From positions 220,317,046 to 220,381,045 of the forward strand of contig JAUPFV010000002.1 of the NCBI GenBank assembly GCA_036936605.1: a stretch of 64,000 nt of DNA, in the 5' to 3' direction. The notes below the pieces were generated by a model, which saw only the letters and a program-made list of their open reading frames with translations, had not been told where the DNA came from and searched no databases. The DNA is from Limnanthes douglasii subsp. nivea. Lineage: Eukaryota > Streptophyta > Magnoliopsida > Brassicales > Limnanthaceae. Both the position numbers and the translations under genes were made by a program. Positions 1-9,891 of the stretch are shown here, piece by piece. Within the stretch, counting starts at the first letter, position 1, and the number at the start of each line of letters is the position of its first letter.

Positions 1-8
1 ATCAGCAT

Positions 9-1377
9 GTGTTTTCTTGGTGCAATAGTGATGTAACTGGGGTGCCAGGAAGCATTATTTCACATAAATTATCCATCTTGAGCGATGTTGCACCCATTGT
101 ACAAAAGAGAAGAGTGTTTTCTAAAGAAAAAGCAAATGTGATAGTTCAAGAGTTTGATCGGCTCAACAAGATGGGACGCGTTAAAGAATCCCAATATCCT
201 CTATGGACTTCCAATCCGGTGTTAGTCAAGAAAAAGAATGGAAAGTGGCGTATGTGTATTGATTTCACCGACCTTAACAGAGCTTGCTCAAATGATCTTT
301 ATCTTGTTCCTCGGATAGATGAACTGGTAGACTCTACCTCTGGAAATAATTTGTTGTCCTTCATGGATTCCTTCTCAATGTATAATCAAATACAAATGGA
401 TCTGAAGGATCAAGATCACACTACTTTTGTTACATATAGAGGTCTTAATTGCTACAAGGCAATGCCCTTCGAGTTAAAACAATGTTGGGGATACTTATCA
501 GAGGTTGGTGAACAAACCATTTGCTAATCAGATCGGCAAAAATATGGAAATACACATAGATGACATGATGGTTAAAAGCCTGGAGGAGGATTTGCACATA
601 ACTGATTTTCAGGAAACATTTGCTAATTTAGCCGTTGTGAATTTAAAATTGAATCCAGAAAAATGTGTGTTTGGGGTCCGACCTGGAAAGTTTCTGGGTT
701 ACATAACAAGTGAGGAAGGTATTCAGCCTGATCCGGATCAGCTTAATGCACTCTTAGAAATGGATCCGCCTAAAAAAATTAAAGAAGTTCAAAGGCTCAT
801 TGGAAGGTTTACTGCCTTAAACAGGTTTATTTTAAGGTCATCAGACAAGTGTGCTCCGTTTTTTCAAATATTGAAAAATGCTAAAGACTTCAATTGGTCC
901 CCGCAGTGTAACCAAGCCTTCGTTGAAATAGAGAAACACTTATCCTCATCAAAGACTCTTTTCAAACCCATTCAAGAAGAAAAACTTTATGTATACTTGG
1001 TTGTATCAGAATGTGCTATAAGTGTTGTCTTCGTAAGAGATGTGGACCATTATCCTCGTCCGGTGTATTACATCAGTAAGAATTTGTTGGATATTGCAAG
1101 AAGATATTTAAAGTTGGAAAAGTTGGCACTAGCCTTAGTAATTGCACCAAGGAAGATGAGATTGTATTTTCCATCGCATTCTATTATTGTCCGGACATCT
1201 TTCCCGTTAAAAAATGTTCTTCAAAAGGCAGATATATCAAGAAGAATGACCAAGTGGTCAGTAGAATTGGGTGATTACGACATTGATTTTTCCCCCCGAA
1301 CGACAATTAAAGCTCAATCAGTGGCTAATTTCTTGGTAGAATTCCATGAGGACAAAAGCTCCAAACAGACTTCATAA
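9..1377 (+). pseudogene. Tat-lineage pol fragment: reverse transcriptase and first RNase H
   Basis: This would make cDNA from the element RNA. Seen: the RT entry block (YPLWTSNPVLVKKKNGKWR, then MCIDFTDLNRAC), the first catalytic Asp block FMDSFSMYNQI, and the active-site block as HIDDMMVKS where YxDD is expected. An RNase H-like block follows and ends KAQSVANFLVEF. The reading frame changes between about 500 and 530, and TAA ends the frame at 1377, so the polyprotein cannot be made. Copy B shows the homologous block with YIDD, so the His in this copy is probably a private mutation. The 5' end lies outside the window. Confidence 0.88.
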
Positions 1378-1386
1378 GATAAATCT

Positions 1387-1790
1387 AAGAAAGAATGGGT
1401 GGTCTGAACTGATGGTGGATCAAGCATTATGGGTTGTGGAGTTGTAATTTACTTAAACTCTCCGTATTGTGATAAGATGTATCAAGCTATATGTTTTGGG
1501 TTCAGGGCTTCTAACAATGAGTCTGAATACGAAGCAGCTATAGTTGGTCTTAAATTGGCTCTCCTATGTAGAGCTAAGAGGGTTCGGTTAATGAGTGACT
1601 CTCAATTGCTCATCTACCATGCTCAAGGTCAGTATGAGGCCAAAAAATAACAACTGATCAAGTATTGACTCATTTTGAAAGAATTGGCAGCAGACTTCAA
1701 AAGTGTTTTCTATGAACATATTCCCAGATCGGAGAATACACTGGCAGACTCTCTATAAACTATAGCATATTCTGAATCCTATCCTTGAAA
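1387..1790 (+). pseudogene. Second RNase H (aRNH-type) of Tat copy A
   Basis: The translation contains TDGGSS followed by GCGVVIYLNS, FRASNNESEYEAAIVGLKLA and SDSQLLIYHAQGQYEAKK. This is the archaeal-type second RNase H placed between the first RNase H and integrase in Tat-lineage elements. The first Asp (TDGG), the Glu in SEYEA and the SDSQ Asp are present. A TGA just before TDGG, stops after EAKK, and further stops downstream break the reading frame. It lies in line with the preceding RT block, as expected for one pol polyprotein. Confidence 0.8.
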
Positions 1791-3115
1791 TCACATACAA
1801 GAATGCCCATCTATACAGCTAGGGAAGAACAACGAAGATGGGGAAAGTATGAGCATACACATGATCCAACCTAAAGACTGGAGATATACCCTCTTTCAAT
1901 ATATTTCTGATGGGGCATTTCCTTCAGATAAAGTTGTGGCAAGAAAGATTAAGTACAAGGTACGTAGTTTTTTTATGATAAAGGGAGTTCTCTACAAACA
2001 AATCTTTCAGTAGACCTCTCGTACGTTGTTTTAGGTTTGAAGAATCCCAAGTTGTTTTGTTCGAACTGCATGATGGGGAGGGCTCAACACACTGTGGATA
2101 CAGGGCACTAACCCGGAGAATCTTATTAGTTGGATATTATTGGCCAACCATAATGGCAGATGCTAAAGAAATGGTGAAGAAATGTGATCCATGTCAAAGG
2201 TATGGGAATGAAATTCATATACCCGCAGTACTTATAGAGTCTATTTTTGAGCCAATACCTTTTTCCATATGGGGGATGGATTTAGTTGTACCTCTACCCA
2301 TGACATCCTGAGGATGCAGAACTATTATAGTCGCCATTGACTATTTCTCAAAATAGATAGAAGCAGCTCTCTTGGCAGGGACCATATCGAAGGCTGTCAT
2401 TAAAGTTATCTTATCCAATATATGCTGCAGATTTGGAGTCCCTCAAAATATTACTACAGACAATGGGCCACAGTTTGATGATAAAGACATGGAAGATTTG
2501 TGTGCTTCTAAGGGCATTCAACATTGTTTTTCTTCTCTTTTCCATCCACAAGAAAATGGCCAAGTTGAAGTTGCAAACATAACAATTTTGTCTGGATTAA
2601 AAAAGAATTTAGAAGGAGCTTCGGGGAAATGGCCAAGCTATTTACAAGAAGTATTATGAGTCTACCGAACTACTCCTCGGGCTGATACACAAGAATCTTC
2701 TTTTGCTTTGGTGTATGGGATGGATGAAATTACCTCCCATATAGGCTACTTTACCATCCTACAGGGTCCATAACTATTCTGAAGACGCTAATGAGACAGC
2801 AGTCAGAAATCAGTTGGACTTAATAGAAGAGAGAAGAGTCAAAGCACACTTAAGCACAACACACTACAAAGGTTTGATGAGGAGCAGATTTGCCTCCAGG
2901 TCAAAAGAAGAGATTTTCAACTAGGAGATAAGGTATTAAGAAAAGTCTTCTTACACACCAAAGAGAAGCAGTTCGGTAAACTAGCTCCAAACAGGGTAGG
3001 CCCTTATGAGGTCTATGAGAAAATCAAACCTGGGACATATAGGCTTCAAAAGAAAGAAGGGTGAACTTTGAATCACCCATGGAATGTGGAGCATCTCAGG
3101 TTATATTTAGAATAA
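1791..3115 (+). pseudogene. Tat-lineage integrase fragment
   Basis: Remnant of the enzyme that inserts the cDNA. Seen: the zinc-binding region (HDGEGSTHCGYRAL, then CDPCQRYG), first Asp in WGMDLVVPLP, second Asp in TTDNGPQFDDKDMED, and the catalytic Glu region HPQENGQVEVAN, followed by the conserved YRTTPR block in a decayed frame. Stops occur after PMTS, within DYFSK and after LQEVL. After about 3115 homology to copy B pol ends. The DDE residues survive although the frame does not, so decay is by scattered point mutations rather than loss of the core. Confidence 0.87.
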
Positions 3116-3583
3116 AGTTTTTATGTAAATATTTACTTGTTAAATACCAATGTAAATATTAGGGGGCATACTCTTTCCTACCATGGTGGTGCAGGGAGGT
3201 TTTAATGAGGTGTCCAGTTTTTTCTTCAATAAATACATAATACCTTCTTCTAAAATTTGGTGTGATCTTACTTCAACTCAACTCAAGTATAAATCATTTA
3301 TTCAATACCCTAGATCTCTAGTAGATCAGATAAACATGGTGGTTGGTCATGACTATTAAATACATGTCATTGGAGATATTAAACACTCTCAATTTAACAC
3401 TTCTGAAATTTTGGGGGCTACTTAAACATTAGCCATGAAATATTTAAAGTAAAATATTAAACAAAAAAGAAGTTGGATAAATTAAACCTGTTCGGACTTA
3501 AACTGAACAATAGTACAAAATGTGTCTTGGCCATCCAAGGACTTTGATTCTTCAAAAAACTGAGAAAAATACATGATAAAACG
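3116..3583. other. Spacer between convergent pol and antisense accessory gene
   Basis: No coding signal. This is where the + strand pol gene and the - strand accessory gene of Tat copy A converge tail to tail. The matching spacer in copy B is about 27580-28150. The two share short blocks, such as the stretch reading ATATTAGGGGGCATACTC near 3158. Confidence 0.6.
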
Positions 3584-5625
3584 TTAGGGCTTGTTCCCTT
3601 CGGATGTTTCTTCATCACCACCTTTGTTTGGACTTTTGAGTTCAGCACTTGAACTCTCACCTGTTCCTTCTTCATCATCAGAGGAATCAATTCCACTAGC
3701 ATAGTTGTGCTTGTCACTATCTGCCATAGTGTGATATGGGAGGTCTTCGTACTCCACATATTTCCATAAGGGACCAAGGGTCCTCTTAGGGAAGGTCTCA
3801 TGGAACAACAGCACCACGTCAGATTTGATCCAATCATCTTTTTTTTTCTAAGGAGTTTACTACTCCATTGACATATTCTTCAATACCTGCTTTGATAGCT
3901 TGCTCTTGATGACGCTTCAGGGCCTCTTTTTTCCTTGGTCATCTCCAAAACGGTGCCTTCCGACTTAGTCTTCTCATTGGTTAGGGTTTGAATAGCACCA
4001 TCCTTAGTCTTCAATTGCTCCTTCAACGCTGTGAGGTTTTGTGAGGAAGAAGTCTCCAGGTCAAAGTACTTGGTTTGGAGCTCAGTTTTGGCTGCTTCTG
4101 ATGCGGTTAGCTTGGTTGCTAAATCCTCATTCTCCTTCTTCAGCGCCTCTATACTTTTCTGAGCACTTAGAGGTCTGTTTAACAGATATTTCTTGTCAGA
4201 AGTGAGAGAGTTGATAAGGTTGGTCTGACCTTTTACCTACCTCTCCAGATCGAGTACTGGCCAGATATAACCAAGGAGAGCGTGACATAAGGCATCATGT
4301 TCTCCGGATATGGAGAATTATTTCCCATTGTAGGTCACCATGTTAGACGAACTGCAGGGATGATAAGGACCTACAAAATCATCTTTTTCAAAGTCATTAA
4401 AGTACATACTAATGTCTTGAAGGGCAGAGAGGTCCACTTCATCGTTCCCTCCACCAGCAACCTGTCCGGACTGAAGGTCTGTTAGGATTTGCAGAGTAGG
4501 GTCGGTAGGAGCTGGTGGTGGGATTTCCGAAGGGCGAAGGATTATTTCTTCCTCGAATGTGACCTTCTTCTTCTTGGCACTTTTTTCATCGTTGTTGGCC
4601 CTGCGCTTCCTATCCTTTTTAGAAAGCCTTATTGGGTTCTTTGGCCCTCCATCTTCCCTCACAGTCTCGACCTCTACCGCCTTAAGCAAGGCAATATCAA
4701 TACCACCCTGGTTCCCCGAACCAGTCCCCTCCGTAGCTGTTTGAGCCAACTCTATTGTAGCATTCCTCTTCATGTTCTTCATTTTGCTGGGGGCCTTTAC
4801 CGTGGTAGGCAAGTACAGTTTGGCATCTTTGGCTTCTGTCCTTTTCAAAATCACGTCAGGAAAAGGAGGGGTAATCAGCTCTTCCCATGAAAGGTCTCTT
4901 CTTCCTATGGTGTTCCACAGGTGAGACCTCACAAAATTTCCCGATGTGAAGCAATTGCGGAAGGCATTCCCCTAGTGTTCCGAAGCCCATGCGTTGAGCT
5001 TTGCACAAGTATTTCTCCCTTCTTCCAAGTGTCTGGTGAACTCCTTTGGCAGGAAACTAAAGAGCGATAACAGATTAGTCAGAATAAAAAATATTAAGAA
5101 GTAAAAAAGAAAAATGAGAAACTTATCGGTGTTTTTCCACCTGCTAGTCAGCAAGCTATGGTTTGTATTGGCCTTTATCTTCTTACCATTCTCCCATGTC
5201 CCACTGAAAAAAATAACTGTGTCCTCCAGGGTTTTTCGAACTCTAGAAAGTCGTCCACAACTTTGAAATTATTCCCCATGTTGTAGTGGTAGAAGGGAAT
5301 TTGATGGTTCTTGCACAGACTTGCTACAGCAGCAAACTGCTCAATTGGAAGAGGGATCTTTGACAGTCCAGATGCCATGATACAACCTAGGAGTTTATAC
5401 CAAGCGTTGGGGCTTAGTTGACTTGGTCAAAGTTTGACCAAATGAAAATATTTGACAATCTCTGGGTCCATAGAGAACGGAAGTCCCTAGTTCAGCACTT
5501 CGGTGTATACAACCACCTCATTCAATTTACAGTCCTTGGGGTCTCCAGAGTGATTGGTATCCTCACTTTTACAGACTTTGGAATCCCCCATTTGATTCAG
5601 ATTCGACCCAATTTGGTAGTATAGG
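3584..5625 (-). pseudogene. Antisense accessory gene of Tat copy A, C-terminal two thirds
   Basis: Coded opposite to pol. From the right, the block around PEIVKYFHLVKL, SQLSPNAWYKLL and IPLPIEQFAAVASL resembles the plant family called putative gypsy-type transposon (Transposase_28-like). An exon-like segment at 4932-4318 has a basic, Lys-rich middle and ends with SSSNMVTYNGK. A coiled-coil-like region with stops (about 4300-3840) is followed by a 77-residue tail at 3817-3584 with the acidic run SSDDEEGTGESSS. Each block has a clear counterpart in copy B on its + strand. Frame breaks make this a pseudogene. The role of these extra genes is unknown. Confidence 0.72.
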
Positions 5626-5787
5626 TGTAGACATAGTTGATATTTTACAAAGCTAGCAAATACTTAACCCTCTAAATTATCCTAGAGAGTCTGGATGAGT
5701 CATGCAAACTTTAACTTTACTCTTACCTTTCTTTTCTGAGGCAGCATCCCCTGTTTGACCTCATGTCTCAGTCTCAAAAGGGGCTTC

Positions 5788-6135
5788 TAATGTAGCCCAG
5801 AAAGTCCAAACAAAAGCCTTTTTAATTTAATTTTATTTTATTCAAATATCTTATGTATTTAAATCAAATCTAACTATATAAAGGTTTGATTTTATTTTAT
5901 TTAATTTAATTTTAAAATATTTATTTTATTTCCTTGTATTATAATTTAAGGTTTTGAGAAGCTCTTATATAAAGCCTCATATGCCTTAAGTTATTTTAAG
6001 TTTTTGGAATAATATTTTTTTATCTCTGTAAATTTCAGTTTTTGTTTCCCTTAGATTAGGGTTTCATCATGTTACCCTTGAATTAGGGTTTCATTTATCG
6101 TTGCTTCTTCTTCTTCTGCTTCCGTTGCGTCATCA
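5788..6135 (+). repeat. 5' LTR of the small LTR element
   Basis: AT-rich LTR with inverted ends TGATG/CATCA, the first mutated to TAATG. It contains CTCTTATATAAAGCC, a likely TATA region, around 5961. It is about 26 bp longer than its partner because of indels in a TTTTATTT-type run, so the two LTRs have diverged noticeably since insertion. Confidence 0.9.
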
Positions 6136-6138
6136 GTT

Positions 6139-6150
6139 TGGTATCAGAGC
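6139..6150 (+). other. Primer-binding site (initiator tRNA-Met)
   Basis: TGGTATCAGAGC is complementary to the 3' end of plant initiator methionine tRNA and starts 3 bases after the LTR end. This orients the element to the + strand. Confidence 0.92.
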
Positions 6151-6572
6151 TTCAGTTCCTGCTATGTGGAAGCATGTTTCTAAAGCCTGGCTATTCTGAT
6201 TCAAGGTTTAAAGAAGAGAACAGCACACATGGTCATGAAGATCGGGAAGATCGTTTTAGTATGAGGGGGCATACCAAACGTTTCAATGACGGTCGTATTG
6301 ACCGGTTACTGAAGGAGTTTAAATTGGCTACCAATCGTCGAATCAAGGTAAAAATTGCTTATCGAGATGCTGTCTCATACTATGAAAAAGTTTTCAAAAC
6401 CATATTTTTTCATCAACTGGACATGGGGATGTTGTCTTCAGGCTATGAAAAGGTTTTCAAAATTATTTTTCTCATCAACCGGATGGCTTCAATGTGTCTT
6501 CAGGCTATGAAAAGAATTTATCTTATTCCGATAAGGTCAGCAATTAGAATTCCCAATGTAATGATTGAATAA
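6151..6572 (+). pseudogene. Internal remnant of the small LTR element
   Basis: An open stretch of about 140 codons runs from the primer site but shows no recognisable gag or pol motif. It includes a block repeated in tandem (about 65 bp, around 6379-6510, each unit carrying GGCTATGAAAA). I do not recognise a function. It is most likely a leftover leader or gag fragment of the parent element, or filler retained for RNA length. An open frame here may be chance. Confidence 0.35.
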
Positions 6573-6650
6573 AATAAAATAAATAATTTGGATTCTTGAT
6601 GGTGATGGTGCTGTGAATTCGAGGATAAATTCTTGTCAATCAAGAGAGGA

Positions 6651-6972
6651 TGATGTAGCCCAGAAAGTCCAAACAAAAGCCTTTTTTATTTTATTTTATT
6701 TTATTCTATGTATTTAAATCAAATCTAATTATATTAAGATTTTATTTTATTTTAAAATATTTATTTTATTTCCTTGTATTATAATTTAAGGTTTTGAGAA
6801 GCTCTTATATAAAGCTTCATATGCCTTAAGTTATTTTAAGTTTTTGGAATAATATATTTTTATCTCTGAAAATTTCAGTTTTTGTTTTCCTTAGATTGGG
6901 GTTTCATCATATTACCCTTGAATTAGGGTTTCATTTATCGTTGCTTCTTCTTCTACTTCCGCCGCGTCATCA
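6651..6972 (+). repeat. 3' LTR of the small LTR element
   Basis: Begins TGATGTAGCC and ends GCCGCGTCATCA, directly followed by the right GCTTC target duplicate. The right part is nearly identical to the 5' LTR. The left part is shorter in the T-rich run. Confidence 0.9.
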
Positions 6973-6977
6973 GCTTC

Positions 6978-7650
6978 TTCAATGCTGTCATTCATATTAT
7001 CTCCCATCACAGTGGAAGGTTTTCCAGTTGTTTTGGAAGAAGGTTGCTCTGGTTCCTTCATTGGAAGTTGTTTGAGTGGTTGTGCACTTATTGCCTCAGA
7101 CGGTCTGGTATCTGGCATAGGTTGTGATCCGGAGGGCTTGGCATGTGGAGCAACTTTAGCCACCTCTGATCCGGAGGGTTTTGAAGATGATGGGGTCTGT
7201 TGGGTTTTTGTTTGACGAGTCGTCCGACGAGGAGTGATCTTCTCTGGTGACCTTTTTGTATCGGAGCATCGCTATAAATGGAGAGGGTTTTCTGATGCTT
7301 AAAACAGATTTTTCCTTAGAAACGGGGTGTTGAGATTCTTGAACGGAAGAACCATACGGGAGGGGTGAAAGATTTGGTATGAATGAGAGTAGTCGGGTCT
7401 AGGGTTTCTTGAGGAAGATGACCCCTGATCAGCGTCCTTGTTTGGACGATTGCTTTTCTTACCTGGAGAAACATGCAAACTGGCGGCGGTGCGGTTTTCT
7501 CTTTATACTTTCCTTGCTGTCTCTAATTCAGATAAGTTCAGCCAAATTTCTTTAACTAAGGCGTTTTTGGCTGTGAGCATATATCTCTCAAGAACAGTTT
7601 GAAGATGAAGATGGTTTTCTCTCTAAAAACGTTTTGGGTGTGGAAGACAA
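6978..7650 (-). pseudogene. Antisense accessory gene of Tat copy A, N-terminal part
   Basis: Continues the accessory gene interrupted by the small LTR element. On the minus strand, an open segment (7163 downward) is rich in Pro, Ser and Lys. Upstream, about 7600-7200, there are frame-broken blocks such as SRNPRPDYSHS and SSVQESQHPVSKEKS that match the N-terminal region of the copy B accessory gene (SSVQESHPSVVREKE). The N-terminal region is low complexity and basic. No start codon can be assigned with confidence. A (TA)n run at about 7664-7684 and plain AT-rich DNA follow up to the LTR. Confidence 0.55.
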
Positions 7651-8057
7651 TGGAATAGTAAAAATGTGTATATATATATATATAAACCGTAAAAAGAAAT
7701 AGTTACCAAAGCTAAGTTGAACAGAGTTTTTGCAATGATTAAGGGTTGCGCAACGTGTGAAAAATCAAAACCTAGGGAAAATTTGTAGACCTAGTGGGTG
7801 CGGCGATCTAGGAAAAATAACGGCTAAAATAACGGCTAGTAGGTGAAACCATGTGTTGACACGTGTCCCACGATTCAAGAAAAAAACTCTTAGAATTCTG
7901 GAAAGAAAAATCAGACCTGATAAAATTCAAACTGGATTGGTGATGAAAATAAGCTTCTTAGTTGGGACGACACAAACAGATCGGAGGAAATTGATATTGA
8001 CTTGGTAGATTTTTTAACCCTTCCAAAGATACTTTGCAAGGCCTAAAAATGGGCTAC

Positions 8058-8416
8058 TGATGAGTTCGGATATTGCAGTCACAGCTAGCCATTAATCTGA
8101 ACAAGGGAAATTCGGATCATATCACAGTATTATAAATCCGAAACAAATGTAAATAACTTTTGACTAAACTATTTGCTAATTGCCTTCAAAACTATTGGGT
8201 TTTTGAATTCGACTCAGTTTCACAACCCAGCCCGGTAAGTCATGGGTCCATAATTAAGGTATAAATACCCCAACCACTCTCATTAATTAGGGTGATCAGA
8301 ATTTAATACTAGTAGGCTGCTTAATTATCTCACTACTCCTTACACTAAACACAAAACATTCAAAACTTATCAAAACACTTTACAAAACTACCCTCAACCC
8401 AAAATAAACCAAACCA
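8058..8416 (+). repeat. 3' LTR of Tat copy A
   Basis: Begins TGATGAGTTCGG directly after CCTAAAAATGGGCTAC, which matches the junction of copy B (TGATGAGTCCGG after AAAAAATGGGCGAC). It shares a central block, including ATAATTAAGGGTATAAATACCC in copy B form, with a TATAAATA core at about 8261. It ends near AAACCA. The end was set by comparison with copy B and could be a few bases off. Confidence 0.8.
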
Positions 8417-8439
8417 GGCACGATCTGTTTCAAAAGCTT

Positions 8440-8598
8440 CGACCTCAATTATTAATATAAATTATTTAAACAAATATAAATTATTTAAACAAAATGCAAG
8501 TTATAGGAAAATAATATAAATTATTTAAGCAAATTAAAAAACTAATATAAAATATTTAAACAAATTATATAAGACTAATATAAACAATTTGTAACTAA
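8440..8598. repeat. AT-rich tandem array into which the MULE inserted (left part)
   Basis: Irregular repeats built on ACTAATATAAA and ATTTAAACAAATTA. The same array resumes to the right of the MULE from 20888 to about 21000, which shows that the MULE split a pre-existing array. Confidence 0.7.
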
Positions 8599-8607
8599 TA
8601 TAAACAA
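8599..8607. repeat. Target-site duplication of the MULE (left copy)
   Basis: TATAAACAA immediately before the left end. The identical 9-mer is at 20879-20887 immediately after the right end. Confidence 0.85.
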
Positions 8608-8669
8608 GGGAAATGACACACTAAGTACCTTTTAACCAAACCTATTACAACCTAGTACCCAAAAATGGG
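8608..8669 (+). repeat. Left terminal inverted repeat of the MULE
   Basis: GGGAAATGACACACTAAGTACC at the tip. It aligns without gaps to the reverse complement of 20817-20878, with good agreement at CTAA.TACCTT and at GTACCC about 50 bases in. Confidence 0.78.
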
Positions 8670-8756
8670 TTAATGCTCACTTAATACCCATCTCATTAAA
8701 CATATCCACTTCTAATACCTTTTCTTTTTTTAATACCAAGATTACCCTCAACCTAG

Positions 8757-8765
8757 TATATAAGG
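8757..8765 (+). promoter_or_regulatory. Putative TATA box of the transposase gene
   Basis: TATATAAGG lies about 150 bases inside the left end and points toward the transposase. The downstream 8790-9209 region has the CT-rich then GC-richer look of a plant 5' leader. Position in the sequence is clear; function is inferred. Confidence 0.5.
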
Positions 8766-9209
8766 TTGATTTGTGAAAAAAAGAGCCCCTTTTAGCTTCA
8801 GCACCTTCTTAATTACTTTTGAATTTTGAATTTTGAATTTATTAGCCCCCTTTCTCTCTCCTCTCTCCTAACCTAACAAACAACCCATTTTCCAAGAACG
8901 TCTCTTCATTTCAAAAAACCACGGCTGATCACACCACCTCCGGCGACACTGTTGAACCACCATTTACCTTACGTAACCACCGGCGATCCATATAATCGCG
9001 TTATCGGAGTGTTCCGATCACCGGCAAGTTTCAGAATTGAAGTTTAACGTCGTGAGTTTCATACAGAGTCTCGTAGCTCCGAATTTGAACCGTCTGAGCC
9101 TCCTAGCTCCGATTTCTAACCGTATCTCAGCCTCCTAGACCACCGTATCTCAGCCTCATACAACTGATTTAAGTTTCGAAATCGTAGCCAAAAACGGTAC
9201 ATCTTTCAG

Positions 9210-9883
9210 GTCAGTAACAGAGCTGAGTTTTATGTTTCAAAATCGTTTTCCATTTTCGAAATCGATTCTAGACTCTCATATAATGTACGTTAATTGCAGG
9301 AAACTTATTACCATCTGCTTCTGCTCAATTCAAAGCATCCAAACCAGCTCCGATCACATTCCGGTGAGTAATTTCATTTTTCCACCTCTGTGTTGAACCC
9401 TGATATTTATATGGTTACACTTTGCGATTTGTCGCCTGCAATTGTATGCTTGATGTTGCTAGATCACTGCATAGACCCTGATAGGTTAGATTATATGAGA
9501 GTAGATTAAACCTGACAGCATACACCCTGATATCTTAGTTATGACATGTTGCTATATGTGTTGATAAATAGACCATGACTCCATATACCCTTATAGTTTA
9601 GGTGCGTGATATTGCTATATGTTTCAAACCATTTCCTCTTGCTGCATACACCCTTATATGTTAGCTATAATAGGTTGATATATATGTTGGAAACCAGACC
9701 AATAGTCCATATACCCTGATAGTTTAGGTATGACAGTTTGCTATTTGTGTTGAAAATATACCACGATGCTTATACGCTGATATGTTAGTTACATGATATT
9801 GCTATATATGTTATAATATCAGTAACACATTCAGTTGTTCTACACCAACGTTAAACAAGCTAACCAAAACTCCTATAATTCAG
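9210..9883 (+). other. 5' leader of the transposase gene with two inferred introns
   Basis: Two GT-AG intervals lie upstream of the ATG: 9210-9299 (CAG|GTCAGT to TTGCAG) and 9364-9883 (CG|GTGAGT to ATTCAG). They leave a short exon 9300-9363 and place the ATG at 9892, nine bases into the next exon. No coding potential is seen in the leader. The second intron contains the 63-bp repeat array. Splice sites are by inspection only. Confidence 0.5.
9470..9812 (+). repeat. 63-bp tandem repeat in the 5'-leader intron
   Basis: Four complete 63-base units start at 9519, 9582, 9645 and 9708, each opening CATA.ACCCT.ATA..TTAG. A shortened unit precedes them and a partial one follows. Units differ at scattered positions, but the unit length is exactly kept. 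Confidence 0.85.
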
Positions 9884-9891
9884 GGTACACA

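Larger units (their letters stand above)
5788..6972 (+). mobile_element. Small non-autonomous LTR retrotransposon (1185 bp)
   Basis: Two direct repeats of 348 and 322 bp begin TGATGTAGCC (TAATG in the left copy) and end GCGTCATCA. They enclose about 515 bp. A 5-bp target duplication, GCTTC, flanks the element at 5783-5787 and 6973-6977. A primer site lies 3 bases inside the left LTR, and a purine-rich run (AAGAGAGGA) precedes the right LTR. The block GAATTCGAGGATAAATTC before it is typical of the 3' end of chromovirus gypsy elements, so this looks like a deletion derivative of one. It is nested in the antisense gene of Tat copy A. A solo LTR of the same family is at 55544-55850. Confidence 0.92.
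1..8416 (+). mobile_element. Ty3/gypsy LTR retrotransposon, Tat lineage, copy A (5' part outside window)
   Basis: The element runs left to right and is cut by the window start inside reverse transcriptase. The order seen is RT, RNase H, a second RNase H with the N-N-E-S-E-Y motif, integrase, a long spacer holding an accessory gene on the opposite strand, and a 3' LTR at 8058-8416. Dual RNase H plus an antisense accessory gene is characteristic of the Tat lineage. The same order, mirror-imaged, is found in copy B at 23793-34186. Pol is full of stops and frame changes, so this copy is dead. A small LTR element is nested at 5788-6972. Confidence 0.9.
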
